A model generated the notes under the pieces. It saw only the letters and a list, made by a program, of their open reading frames with translations, was not told the origin of the DNA and ran no database searches. From PGYR01 sp040264895 (GTDB lineage: Bacteria > Bacteroidota > Ignavibacteria > Kapaibacteriales > UBA2268), in the NCBI GenBank assembly GCA_040264895.1, contig JBDQHL010000017.1, positions 1-27,474 of the forward strand: 27,474 bases of DNA, in the 5' to 3' direction. This document shows, piece by piece, positions 16,512 to 25,600 of this stretch (its first letter is position 1; every line of letters starts with the position of its first letter). The position numbers were made by a program, and so were the translations under genes.

Positions 16512-18050
16512 TTATTTTATTACAATATTCTTGCTAAGTGCCTCTTCTAGCATGTTTTTTCTTCGGTCGGCACCCCATTTTTCAATATCGGGTGGTTCTC
16601 TATCTTTACTGATTAAGCTTATTTCTATTAGATTATCTTGTATTTTAATATCAATATCACTTACATTTTGGATTTGCCTTCTATCCAAACCCTCTGCTAT
16701 TCTCAATATACCGCCCAAAAGCCATACAGTTTTCTGTTTATCACTGCTTAACATACTGTAGCTTTTGTGGGTTTTCTTAGGATGGCTTTTCCTATGATAT
16801 CTTGCTACGTTAGCTATAAGCTCAGCTTCAGTATTTGTAAAGCCGGTCATAACACTGTTTTTTATTAAGTAAAAGCTGTGTTTATGGTGTTTGTCATGTG
16901 ATATATGGAACCCAACATCGTGTAAATAACTTGCAGATTCTAATATTTCTCTTTCGTAAAGTGTCCCATTATGAAGTGGCTGAAGCTCATCAAAAATCTT
17001 AGTACTCAGCTTTAGTATATGTTCTGAGTGTGCCCTATCCGCACCGTACTTTTCAGATAATGCCAATACAGTCTTGAACCTTAGATTTGATAGTTTATTT
17101 TCTTGAGAAAGACTTTCTGTCTTTGAAATTGTATCAAACAGAACCCCCTCTCTAAGTGCGTAGTTAGAAACTACAAATTCCTCTATGCCTAATTCTTCTA
17201 TTGCAACTTCGACTATCAGTGCACCAGCTGTAATAATATCAGCCCTCGAGACATCCATACCTTTTATTTTTGCAATCTTCTTGGGTGATGAAGCCTTTTT
17301 TATTTTTTTTATTATTTTGAGTACATCTTTAGCACTAATACTAAGTCCATTCAAAATATTTGGCAAATCATTGTTTCGCTTCAGATATGCCATACTAATG
17401 AGTGTGGTCATAGTACCCGAGGTACCAACACAATTTGTAAAACCAACTGATTTTATCTTATCCAAGGTCTGAGCCCATTCGCCTCGAATAAAGTTTTTAC
17501 ACTTTTCTATACTTTCCTTATTGGAAGCAACCCCATCAAAATACTTTTTAGTTAATCTAATAGCACCTAATTTATTGCTTTGTAAATGTGGGTTTTCATT
17601 GTTTTGGGTGATTATAGTTTCTGTGCTACCACCTCCAATATCAACAATAAGACTCTTCTCATCGAGTATTGGTAACGCATGGTTTACACCAACAGAAATC
17701 AATCTAGCTTCTTCTACACCTGAAACTACCTCTATCTCTATTCCCGTTTCTCTTTTTACTCTTTCGATTAATTCATCACTGTTTTTTGCTTCTCTCACAG
17801 CAGATGTTGCAACTGCTCTTACAACAGCACCCTCGTGTGCAGCTAATTTAGAAAATGCTTTTAATGAAGTTATTGCCCTTTTTACTGCATCACGTTGCAA
17901 GTAGCGCATATCACCACTACTAGAACCTAATCTTACAATCTCTTTATCTCGTGAAATGATATTTAATATTCCATTATCATCAATCGATGCAGTAACCATA
18001 TGGAAGGAATTTGTACCTACATCAATAGCAGAAATTATTGGTGAGCTCAT
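16512..18050 (-). CDS. ppx: Exopolyphosphatase / guanosine pentaphosphatase (Ppx/GppA) with HD-like C-terminal domain
   Basis: 512 residues, the long Ppx/GppA form. The ASKHA-fold nucleotide/phosphate motifs are IDVGTNSFHM (9-18) and LIVDIGGGSTETI (134-146), with the conserved acidic GVEEARL (111-117). The C-terminal third (about 320-500) is an HD-type helical domain with H341, HD at 377-378, a His-rich run and YHR (418-420). These enzymes degrade polyphosphate and/or convert pppGpp to ppGpp; which activity dominates cannot be read here. The ATG directly abuts the stop of the small membrane protein upstream (TAGATG), so translation is likely coupled. No ppk is in the window. Confidence 0.92.
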   Translation of the reverse strand: MSSPIISAIDVGTNSFHMVTASIDDNGILNIISRDKEIVRLGSSSGDMRYLQRDAVKRAITSLKAFSKLAAHEGAVVRAVATSAVREAKNSDELIERVKRETGIEIEVVSGVEEARLISVGVNHALPILDEKSLIVDIGGGSTETIITQNNENPHLQSNKLGAIRLTKKYFDGVASNKESIEKCKNFIRGEWAQTLDKIKSVGFTNCVGTSGTMTTLISMAYLKRNNDLPNILNGLSISAKDVLKIIKKIKKASSPKKIAKIKGMDVSRADIITAGALIVEVAIEELGIEEFVVSNYALREGVLFDTISKTESLSQENKLSNLRFKTVLALSEKYGADRAHSEHILKLSTKIFDELQPLHNGTLYEREILESASYLHDVGFHISHDKHHKHSFYLIKNSVMTGFTNTEAELIANVARYHRKSHPKKTHKSYSMLSSDKQKTVWLLGGILRIAEGLDRRQIQNVSDIDIKIQDNLIEISLISKDREPPDIEKWGADRRKNMLEEALSKNIVIK

Positions 18051-18287
18051 CTATTTGTCCTGTGATTTATTTTTACCAGCTTCTCCTTTGAATACCTTAG
18101 TCCCTTCTTTTTCGAATATTACTTCGTCGTCTGTATTGGAAAAGTTTGATTGTCTTTGGGTTTCATTTGGCTTTTTATTCTTTGTTTTTTTCAACCCAGT
18201 CAATGCCAATATAAGATTAGTAGCACCTTTGAAAATAAAGAAGACCAATGCTAATAACAGTGCTAGGAAAAATAGTATTTTACTCAT
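18051..18287 (-). CDS. Small membrane-anchored protein, DUF4834-like
   Basis: 78 residues. One N-terminal membrane segment (about 4-22, ILFFLALLLALVFFIFKG) is followed by a basic patch (GLKKTKNKKP) and a hydrophilic, charged tail. Its size and shape recall the DUF4834 family of Bacteroidota, which is only a tentative assignment. The positive-inside rule puts the tail in the cytoplasm. Its stop abuts the ppx start with no spacer. That fixed coupling, plus cdsA 79 bp upstream on the same strand, supports its being a real gene. No Shine-Dalgarno-like sequence is visible. Function unknown. Confidence 0.72.
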   Translation of the reverse strand: MSKILFFLALLLALVFFIFKGATNLILALTGLKKTKNKKPNETQRQSNFSNTDDEVIFEKEGTKVFKGEAGKNKSQDK

Positions 18288-18366
18288 ATTCTAATTATAT
18301 CTGTGTTGCTATTTACTTAATATAAAATAAAACGTTGATTAATCTTAATTCTTGTAACTCTTTAAA

Positions 18367-19206
18367 TTAACTCAATACAATCAACAATAGATATACGATT
18401 GGTGAAACATAAATTACACCATCGAATCTATCGAGAAATCCACCATGGCCTGGGAAAAAGTTAGAACTATCTTTTACACCTGCATCACGCTTAAAGTGTG
18501 ACTCTATTAAGTCCCCAACTTGACAAAAAACACTAATCACAGAGCCAAGAATAATGCTATTTGTTAGACTTAAGCTCGGGTTTAGCAACAAGTTAAATCC
18601 TACAAAAGCGGCAGCACCAAATATGAATCCCGCTATAGCTCCTTCCCAAGTCTTTTTGGGGCTATGCTTAGGAAATAATTTATTCTTACCTATTGCCTTT
18701 CCAATGAAATAAGCAGCACTATCGCATGCCCATATTGCAACAAACATAGAAAGAACAAAATAGCCCATTTCCATTGTTGAATTATTGATACTGTTAAATT
18801 CACGAATAGCGATAAGCGAGAAAAGTGGCAATGCAATGTAAACTATACCACCAATACTTATCGAAATGTCAGGTATAGCAGAAAATTTATCTTTAAACAG
18901 ACCCGCTAACAATAGTATAGTACCAATAAGAGTTGGCAATAGTAAAAAAAGAGATTTTTCGGGCATTATAGCAGAACCAGTGAATACCAAATAGAAATAC
19001 CCTCCTAGAATCATAGTCATTGCTATAGTAAGATTTGCAATAGGATTATAACCTTTCGTCTTTGCCATATTATAGAACTCATGCATTCCATAGCCAGCTA
19101 TTATTAATAATGCTACAGCAAATGGATGTCCTCCATAAATAAATAAAAACAATGCTATTGGTATACCAATTAATGCTGTGAGTACTCTTTTTCCTAACTC
19201 TTTCAT
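18367..19206 (-). CDS. cdsA: Phosphatidate cytidylyltransferase (CDP-diacylglycerol synthase)
   Basis: 279 residues with about eight membrane segments. The C-terminal signature is intact: SHFKRDAGVKDSSNFFPGHG followed by GFLDRFD (236-262), with the metal-binding Asp residues. WACDSAAYFIG (159-169) and SPKKTWEG (182-189) are also typical. It makes CDP-diacylglycerol from phosphatidate and CTP at the inner membrane, the branch point for phosphatidylethanolamine, phosphatidylglycerol and cardiolipin. Its start is 36 bp from that of the divergent HAD phosphatase, so the two promoters must be very close or overlap. A membrane-protein gene and ppx follow on the same strand. Confidence 0.95.
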   Translation of the reverse strand: MKELGKRVLTALIGIPIALFLFIYGGHPFAVALLIIAGYGMHEFYNMAKTKGYNPIANLTIAMTMILGGYFYLVFTGSAIMPEKSLFLLLPTLIGTILLLAGLFKDKFSAIPDISISIGGIVYIALPLFSLIAIREFNSINNSTMEMGYFVLSMFVAIWACDSAAYFIGKAIGKNKLFPKHSPKKTWEGAIAGFIFGAAAFVGFNLLLNPSLSLTNSIILGSVISVFCQVGDLIESHFKRDAGVKDSSNFFPGHGGFLDRFDGVIYVSPIVYLLLIVLS

Positions 19207-19242
19207 AATTTACCATTATTAAAATGAAAATATAACAAAAAA

Positions 19243-19962
19243 ATGTCTACTAAATATAAAGATATAAAGGTATTTTGTGATTTCGATGGTACTGTTACCT
19301 TGCAAGATGTTGGTAACAAACTATTTGAAAGAGTAGGACACTTTGAAGAGTTGAATGATGAGTTTCGTGCTGGCAAACTCAGTATCTACAAATATTGGCA
19401 CAAACTTTGTAAAAGCTTACCTAATGATATTACTCTAAGTAACTTACGGGAAGAAGCAAAAAATTTTGATATTGATCCATATTTCAAAAGCTTTGTAGAG
19501 TTTTGTCAAGATAACAAATTAGAGTTATTTATTGTAAGTGATGGGTTCGATTTTTATATAAATCAAATCTTAGAGCAGAACGGCTTTAATCTTCCAGTTG
19601 TCAGTAATAAGTTAATTGAAAAAGAAGAGCATTTGCAGCCTGAATACACATTTGCATCAGAATCTTGCAACTGCTATTCTGCAAACTGTAAAAGAAATTT
19701 TGTTCTAAATAATAGCACAGAAAACTCACTGAAAATATATATTGGAGATGGTTATTCCGACTTTTGCGCTGCAGAACATTGCGACATTATTTTTGCTAAG
19801 AAATACTTAGCTACACATTGCAACGAAAATAGTTTGCCACATTATAACTTTAAAACTTTTTTCGATGTAAAAAGAATATTAGAAAAGAAGATCAATGAAA
19901 ACTCATTTAAAAGAAGAAATAGTGCTACTTTCAAAGGAAAGAATGCTTATAAATATGAATAA
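19243..19962 (+). CDS. HAD-family phosphatase, MtnX/phosphoserine phosphatase-like
   Basis: 239 residues, HAD subfamily IB. Motif I is FCDFDGTVT (nucleophile Asp13, acid Asp15), motif II is VSDG (98-101), motif III is the Lys of CKRN (149-152) and motif IV is GDGYSD (168-173). The Cys-rich ESCNCYSANCKRN (140-152) resembles the segment before motif III in MtnX-type enzymes, which remove phosphate from a methionine-salvage intermediate. No other salvage gene is nearby, so the substrate is open; phosphoserine-type activity is possible. The last codons overlap the start of the downstream sensor kinase, so the two are likely cotranscribed and coupled. No Shine-Dalgarno-like sequence is evident. 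Confidence 0.85.
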   Translation: MSTKYKDIKVFCDFDGTVTLQDVGNKLFERVGHFEELNDEFRAGKLSIYKYWHKLCKSLPNDITLSNLREEAKNFDIDPYFKSFVEFCQDNKLELFIVSDGFDFYINQILEQNGFNLPVVSNKLIEKEEHLQPEYTFASESCNCYSANCKRNFVLNNSTENSLKIYIGDGYSDFCAAEHCDIIFAKKYLATHCNENSLPHYNFKTFFDVKRILEKKINENSFKRRNSATFKGKNAYKYE

Positions 19963-20503
19963 ATTCTTATTAGTATTATTAGCAACTTGGTTTTTGACTA
20001 ATAGTGATGAATTATTAGCTCAGGACTATAAAGCAACTATTGGTTATGCTCAGGTAAACGGTTCACCTGCTCAGATTACATTCAATGATAAAATTGTTAT
20101 TTCAAATACAGACTCTATTGTATTCGAATATACAAAATTACCAAAAGTCGACACAAAGACGGTAAGATATAGAACAATGCTGATTATGGACCAAGATACA
20201 TCGGTTAACTTAGTTGATAATTTAGTGGTGCGTTACGCTAATTTACCCGAAGCAGAATATACTTTTAAAATTAGTGCACTGAGTAACGATGGTTCATGGG
20301 TTGCAAAAGATGACGAAATTAGATTTATTGTTGATAATGAGTTAGCACATTTAATATCAAAACTTGATAACCAAATTACTTTAAACAAAGAGCTCCAAAA
20401 TAAAGTAAAAGAAATAGAAGAAGAAAAAGGCATTGTTTCGTATTTAGCCGATATTGCACTTATAGTTCTAATATCATTAATTGCGCTGAAATTAAATCGA
20501 TAA
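19955..20503 (+). CDS. Kinase fragment 1: signal peptide, Y_Y_Y-like sensor domain, membrane segment
   Basis: The first piece of the broken kinase, 182 residues from MNKFLLVLLATWFL. The signal peptide ends near LLAQ. The beta domain includes VRYRTMLIMD, VRYANLPEAEYTFKISALSNDGSW and RFIVDN, the pattern of the Y_Y_Y domain of two-component sensors. A short coiled coil and a membrane segment (ADIALIVLISLIALKL) follow just before the premature stop. ATG 19943 is an equally possible start, with AAGGAAAG close upstream; the signal peptide begins in either case. It overlaps the HAD phosphatase gene by 8 bp. Confidence 0.72.
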   Translation: MNKFLLVLLATWFLTNSDELLAQDYKATIGYAQVNGSPAQITFNDKIVISNTDSIVFEYTKLPKVDTKTVRYRTMLIMDQDTSVNLVDNLVVRYANLPEAEYTFKISALSNDGSWVAKDDEIRFIVDNELAHLISKLDNQITLNKELQNKVKEIEEEKGIVSYLADIALIVLISLIALKLNR

Positions 20504-20541
20504 AGCAGGAAAATGCAGAACTACATAAAGAAGTTAGAGCT

Positions 20542-21132
20542 TTGAGGATGCAAATAGACAAAATGCAATCACAAAGTAGAAAGCTTATAGTTCAAAATAA
20601 GGAGATTCAAGAAAAAGTTAATAAAACTGATAAGTTGAAAAAAGAGCTAGAAGATTTTCAAAAGCAGAAAGAAGAATTATTTTCTGTAATAGTTCATGAT
20701 ATTAAAAATCCAGCGTCAGTTATTAAAGAATTGGTTAACCTATTGACAAATTATGATAGTACAGCTAATGACTTTGATGATATTATGAAAGATATAGCAG
20801 AAAGCTCAAGTAGAACTCTTAAACTTTCATTAGAAATTAGTAAGATAATGGCATTAGAAGGTACTGGCCTTAATTTGGAATACGATCAAGTAGATATGAA
20901 TGATATTGCTCAAGATGTATTTATGAGAAACACATTTAGTTCAAGAAACAAAAAGCTAACTTATGAATCAGTATTAGGTGAAGACTTACCTGAAATAAAC
21001 TTATACGTATTAAGAGTTGACGAGGTTATGGATAACCTAATCTCAAATGCAATTAAATACACTGAAAAAGGTGGTTCGGTATTAGTTGAAACTGATTATG
21101 ATAAAGATAAAATACGTCATTTTCAGTGTTAG
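20542..21132 (+). CDS. Kinase fragment 2: coiled coil, HisKA, N-box
   Basis: This frame begins without a natural start: it is open back to 20404, and TTG 20542 is merely the first start-like codon. It encodes a coiled coil (KLKKELEDFQKQKEELF), the phospho-acceptor H-box VIVHDIKNP (His52 from that TTG) and the ATP-binding N-box DEVMDNLISNAIKY (Asn165, Asn169). The last six codons (IRHFQC) are out-of-frame sequence after the second shift. Alone it lacks the G boxes and could not bind ATP properly. Confidence 0.65.
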   Translation: MRMQIDKMQSQSRKLIVQNKEIQEKVNKTDKLKKELEDFQKQKEELFSVIVHDIKNPASVIKELVNLLTNYDSTANDFDDIMKDIAESSSRTLKLSLEISKIMALEGTGLNLEYDQVDMNDIAQDVFMRNTFSSRNKKLTYESVLGEDLPEINLYVLRVDEVMDNLISNAIKYTEKGGSVLVETDYDKDKIRHFQC

Positions 21133-21394
21133 TGATACAGGACAAGGACTATCAGAGGAAGGCATAAAACGTACTTTCCAAAAAGGAGCTACACTTAGTA
21201 GCAAGCCTACTGGTGGAGAATCTGCTACAGGTTTAGGTTTGTGGATAGTAAAGAAAATGGTCGAAGCACATGATGGTTATGTGTGGGTAAAAAGTAAAAA
21301 GAATGAAGGCTCAACTTTTGCATTCTCAATACCAGTAAACAACAAAGTGCAATCTAAAGTAATAACAACTGAAGCTGAAGAAAACGCAGAGTAG
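21086..21394 (+). CDS. Kinase fragment 3: C-terminal half of HATPase_c
   Basis: From codon 9 or so (KYVIFSVSDTGQGLSEEG) this frame carries the rest of the ATPase domain: the G1 box DTGQG and the G2 box TGLGLWIVKK, then the closing strand EGSTFAFSIPV. The first eight codons are out-of-frame sequence overlapping fragment 2, and the ATG at 21086 has no sign of being a real start. It returns to the frame of fragment 1, which is why a single ancestral gene is the best reading. Confidence 0.65.
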   Translation: MKLIMIKIKYVIFSVSDTGQGLSEEGIKRTFQKGATLSSKPTGGESATGLGLWIVKKMVEAHDGYVWVKSKKNEGSTFAFSIPVNNKVQSKVITTEAEENAE

Positions 21395-21419
21395 TTATTC
21401 CAAAATTATAAGTAAAGGA

Positions 21420-21458
21420 CACCCCACTTTGACTATGTCAGGTGGGGTGCTATTTTTT
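21420..21458 (+). terminator. Intrinsic terminator after the sensor kinase
   Basis: CACCCCAC (21420-21427) pairs with GTGGGGTG (21442-21449), and TGAC/GTCA can extend the stem inward; TAT is the inner loop. T6 follows at 21453-21458. It is the most GC-rich element of the neighbourhood and lies between the convergent kinase and czcB ends. Confidence 0.88.
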
Positions 21459-21460
21459 GC

Positions 21461-22666
21461 TTAGTGATGATGTCCACCAGCTCCTTTATCCTTCTCTGAT
21501 TGCAATGTGTATGCCTTATTGTAGACAAACATAGCTTCTTTTCTATCACTTAATAATGCTTTAATTTCAACCCAACCATCTTTAATAAGACCAGTTTTCA
21601 CCTCTACTAGCTCAAACTTTGTATGATTTTCATCTTTACCCGCATAGACAAACACATAACTGTTACCTTTATCGCTTACTATTGCCGATTCTGGTAGAGC
21701 TTTTACATCATGCTGACCTATCAATATTTGACCTTTTACGTATAATCCAGGTATCAAATCGTGCTCATTATTGGGCATCTCTGCATGAATATGTATTGCT
21801 TTTGGGTCATCTTCGAAGCTCTTACCAACAGATATAATTCTAGCATTGAACTCTTTGTCGGTCGCATACTCAGTAGTAAACCTTATTTCTTGTCCCTTTT
21901 TGATTTTCATTGCATCTTTTTCAAAAACCATTAGATCAACATGGACATGGTGATTGTTCACAATATGGATAATTTCATCGTTCGGATTTACATACTGTCC
22001 AGTTTTAACTGCAATTTTGTTTACGTATCCATTTATCGGGCTACGAATATAAATCACATCTGATAGCTCACCATCCAAAAGCTTTTCAGTATTAATATTT
22101 AACAATCTTAGCTTCTTTTTTTGACCATTATACCTCGCATTTACTGTTTGGTATTCTGATTTTGCCTTCTGATAAGACTTACCAGAACTAGCGTCTGAGT
22201 TATAGAGTTTTTTCTCTCTCTCAAATTCATTTTTTAGATATTCTAGTCTACTAGCCAATTCTACGTATTCAATCTGTAACTCAATTAGATTAGGGTGTTC
22301 CATAGTAAACAAAGTTTGTCCTTTGCTAACTTTATCTCCTTCTATCACTCTAATTGATTTTACATTTGCACCAACCATTGCAGTTACAGTTGCTTCGTTA
22401 TTTGGTGGAACCCTCAAGTGACCGGTAGCATAAACTGCCTCACTCATATTTCTAACTGATATGGAATCCAATTCTATACCCATAGCTTCATACACGCTGT
22501 GGTTTATCTCTACTATTCCTTCATCCCCATGGTCATCATGTCCAGCTTCACTTTCCATAGTTTGACTATCACCATGATTATGCCCGTCCTCTTGGTGACT
22601 TTGTCCCGTATCGTTTCCACAAGAAACCATCAGTAATGTTATAATTGTTGTTATTATTAATTTCAT
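21461..22666 (-). CDS. czcB: RND heavy-metal efflux periplasmic adaptor lipoprotein (CzcB-like)
   Basis: 401 residues. The lipobox-like LLMVSC (11-16) suggests a lipid-anchored adaptor at Cys16. Next comes a His/Asp/Glu-rich linker (about 20-50, repeated HxH and HDDHGDEG), a likely metal-binding tail. The adaptor core follows in order: beta-barrel and lipoyl-type half-motifs around VTAMVGANVKSIRVIEGDKV and IRSPINGYVNKIAVKTGQYV, an alpha-hairpin (YVELASRLEYLKNEFEREKK), and a membrane-proximal domain. The last residues are GGHHH, a second possible metal-binding end. It would join the inner-membrane pump to its outer-membrane duct. It starts 12 bp after the czcA-czcC stop, so it belongs to that operon as the last gene. 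Confidence 0.93.
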   Translation of the reverse strand: MKLIITTIITLLMVSCGNDTGQSHQEDGHNHGDSQTMESEAGHDDHGDEGIVEINHSVYEAMGIELDSISVRNMSEAVYATGHLRVPPNNEATVTAMVGANVKSIRVIEGDKVSKGQTLFTMEHPNLIELQIEYVELASRLEYLKNEFEREKKLYNSDASSGKSYQKAKSEYQTVNARYNGQKKKLRLLNINTEKLLDGELSDVIYIRSPINGYVNKIAVKTGQYVNPNDEIIHIVNNHHVHVDLMVFEKDAMKIKKGQEIRFTTEYATDKEFNARIISVGKSFEDDPKAIHIHAEMPNNEHDLIPGLYVKGQILIGQHDVKALPESAIVSDKGNSYVFVYAGKDENHTKFELVEVKTGLIKDGWVEIKALLSDRKEAMFVYNKAYTLQSEKDKGAGGHHH

Positions 22667-22678
22667 TTCTATTTCTCT

Positions 22679-25600
22679 TTATTTGCTATTATAATATTTC
22701 ATATTTACATAAGCTTCATAGTACTTATTCATTGAATTTAAGTACTCCTCTTCTAACTTAATTACTTTCTCTATTCCCTGAACAAAGTCCATGTAATCTA
22801 TCTCACCTACTTTATATCGTAGATATGATTTAGTTCTTATCTCCTCTGCTAGTGGGATAACCTCCGAACGATAGAAATTATACGAGTCTCTCCACTTCTT
22901 ATAATTTGCAAGTTGCGCTTTGTACTTTGCTTCCAACTCTAGCATTTGCATTTTATATTTTTCTTTAGTTATCATAACTTCCTGCTCAGCAGCACCAATA
23001 TCGCCTGATACAGAATTAAAAATAAGTGGAACAGACACTCCGACCTGATAAGCATAAAAGCCAGACTGATCCTGAATGTTTTGCAGTCTATATTGTCCAT
23101 TTATTTTAGGATAAAGCTTACTATAAGAAATATCCAAATTTGATTCACTAATCTCTATTTGTTTTTGTTGATATTGCATCATTGGGTGAGTCTCCAGAGT
23201 AGCTGCATCCTGGTTGAGTTCTTCTAACTCAAATTTACTTTCCGTCGTAGTATAAGTTTCCTTATCCGTAAGTAACTGGTTGAGAAGAATACTCGCACTT
23301 TCTACATCAGCTTCTGATTGAGCAAGTTTGTTTCTTATTTCAATATAATTTGACTTAGTAATTGAATATTCTAACCCTGACACAGCATCTGCTTCATAGC
23401 GAGCATCATTATATTTATTCATTCCTTGAAGTAAGGTATCAAGTGAATAATAAAAATAGTATCTGCTTTTAGCATAGTTCAAACCAACCCACCTTCTGGC
23501 AACGATTTTCTCTAACTCTAATTCAGTTAGATTCATGCTTGCTTCTGCTAATTCCTTATTCCTCGAGTAATAGTCACCCCGAGCAAAAGAACCAAATATA
23601 TCAATATTATTCTGACTCACTCCTATTATACTTTGTACACCTTCTGAACCATTTCCTCTTTCTTCAACACCAGTAAAAATTTGTGTGGTTCCAAAGTTTA
23701 TTGACTTCTTTTGTTGTTTGTTAGCTTTCTCAATCTGAAGCTTACTTATTTTCATAAGTGGATAATTTTGTTTTGCAATTTCAATAGCTTCATTCATGCT
23801 TATTTTCTTCTGCTCTGAATTATTCTGAGCAAAAACAAAACTGTGAGAGCTTACAAATACAAACCCTATAATTAATATAGCTGTAGCAATATTGGGGATT
23901 TTTTTCATTTTATAGTTCTCCATCCATCTATAGAGTATTGGTAGTAAGAACAATGTAAGTATGGTAGAGGTAAACAACCCACCTATAACTACGGTTGCTA
24001 ATGGTCTTTGTACCTCAGCACCAGCAGTCATACTAATCGCCATAGGAAAAAACCCTAGGACATCAGTCAAGGCAGTGAGTAATATTGGTCTTACCCTTCT
24101 CATTGTACCTTGCTTCACTCTTTCATTTATGTCAGTATTTGGTTGTTCTTCTTTTAGCTCTTCCAGTCCATTAAGCAAAACCAGTCCGTTAAGCACAGCA
24201 ACACCGAAGAGAACTATGAATCCTACCCCTGCTGAAATACTAAAAGGCAAACCTCTTGACCATAATGAAAGAATACCTCCAATAGATGCAAATGGAATAG
24301 CTAAAAATATCAGAGATGTATATTTGAATGATTTAAGCGTAAAATATATGAGTATAAATATTAGTAGTAAGACTAGAGGAATTACAATAGATAGTTTACT
24401 CATTGCTCTTTCCAAGTTCTCAAAAGCACCTCCATAGGTAATATAGTATCCTGCAGGGAGTTCTAATTCGAAGTCAAGTTTTGTTTTTATTTCATCCATT
24501 AATGACTCTATATCTCTATCTCTTACATTTATCCCAACATATACCCTTCTGTTAGTGTTGTCACGGCTAATTTGCATTGGTCCTTCGACATAATCAACCT
24601 TAGCAACTTCATTAATTGGAATCTGAGACCCATTTGGTGTATTTATATATAAATATTTTACATCAGAAATACTTTTCCTATTGTCACTATTCAGCCTTAC
24701 CACCATATCATATCGCTTTTCACCTTCGAATATTACACCTGCTTTACCTCCTGCAAAGGCAGTCTTGAGCAATTCATTTGCTTCAGAGATATCGATACCA
24801 TAACGAGCAAGTTTGGCCCTATCATATTCTAAAGTTATTTGTGACAATCCTGATGTTGCTTCAACTGACATATCGCCTATTCCTTGCATACCTGACAATA
24901 AAGTCTGAACTTCTTCTGCCTTGCTAGCTAGTAAATCCAGGTCTTCACCAAATATCTTAATCGCAATGTCTTGTCTTACACCCGATATTAATTCATTGAA
25001 TCTCATTTCTATTGGTTGAGAGAACTCATAGTTTAACCCAGGAACTGTTTCAAGAACTTCCTTCATTTTAGCGATTAGTTCATCCTTTGTCTCCGCCGAA
25101 GTCCATTCATCCTTAGATTTTAACTTAACTATACAATCTCCAATATCCATTGGCATTGGATCAGTTGGTACTTCTGACACACCAAATTTAGACATTGCTT
25201 GTTCAATTTCTGGGAACTCTGCCATAATCAAATTCTCAACCTTGGTTGCAGCCTTTACTGATTCTTCAATGGATGAACCTGGTTTTAATATTATATGAAA
25301 TGCAATATCTCCTTCATCAAGCTGAGGAATGAACTCACCTCCCAATGTTGAGAATAAATAAATGGTAATTCCAAATAAAGCAACTAAAGTAATAATAAAT
25401 GACTTGGAGAATCTAAAAACAAAGTCTAACACTTTTGAATAAAGTCTTTCTAGTGAGTGTACTATCTTATCACCAAAACTAACTTTGTTTGTACTTTTCA
25501 GGAATGATGAAGACATCATTGGTACATATGTCAGACATAGCAGCATAGCACCCAACATAGCAAAACCAAAAGTAAGTGCCATTGGCTTAAACATCTTACC

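Larger units (their letters stand above)
19955..21394 (+). pseudogene. Membrane sensor histidine kinase split by two compensating single-base shifts
   Basis: Read as one gene this is a complete sensor kinase of about 479 residues: signal peptide, periplasmic Y_Y_Y-type beta domain, one membrane segment, coiled coil, HisKA and HATPase_c. The frame slips twice. Near 20494-20496 one base is missing (an A-run of three where four restores the frame), giving a stop at 20503. At 21109-21112 one A is extra, after which the original frame resumes. Restored, the joins read LKLKSIKQENAEL and DKDKYVIFSVSDTGQG, which are sensible kinase sequence. All catalytic boxes are intact, so either the lesions are recent or they are assembly errors in A-runs. 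No response regulator gene is adjacent. Confidence 0.8.

Noticed and set aside
17521..17904. 127-codon + strand open frame inside ppx
   Set aside because: Antisense to the conserved Ppx/GppA phosphate-binding motifs; composition is the shadow of the coding strand.
19895..19954. Longer start for the first kinase fragment
   Set aside because: It would put 20 charged residues before an obvious signal peptide and lies inside the HAD phosphatase coding sequence.
20480..21115. Programmed ribosomal frameshifting in the kinase
   Set aside because: No X XXY YYZ slippery heptamer or following stem at the first site, and two opposite shifts in one gene are unlikely to be programmed; indels in A-runs explain it more simply.
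23961..24437. 158-codon + strand open frame inside czcA
   Set aside because: It is antisense to conserved transmembrane sequence of the pump, has no recognisable motif and arises from the codon bias of the real gene.
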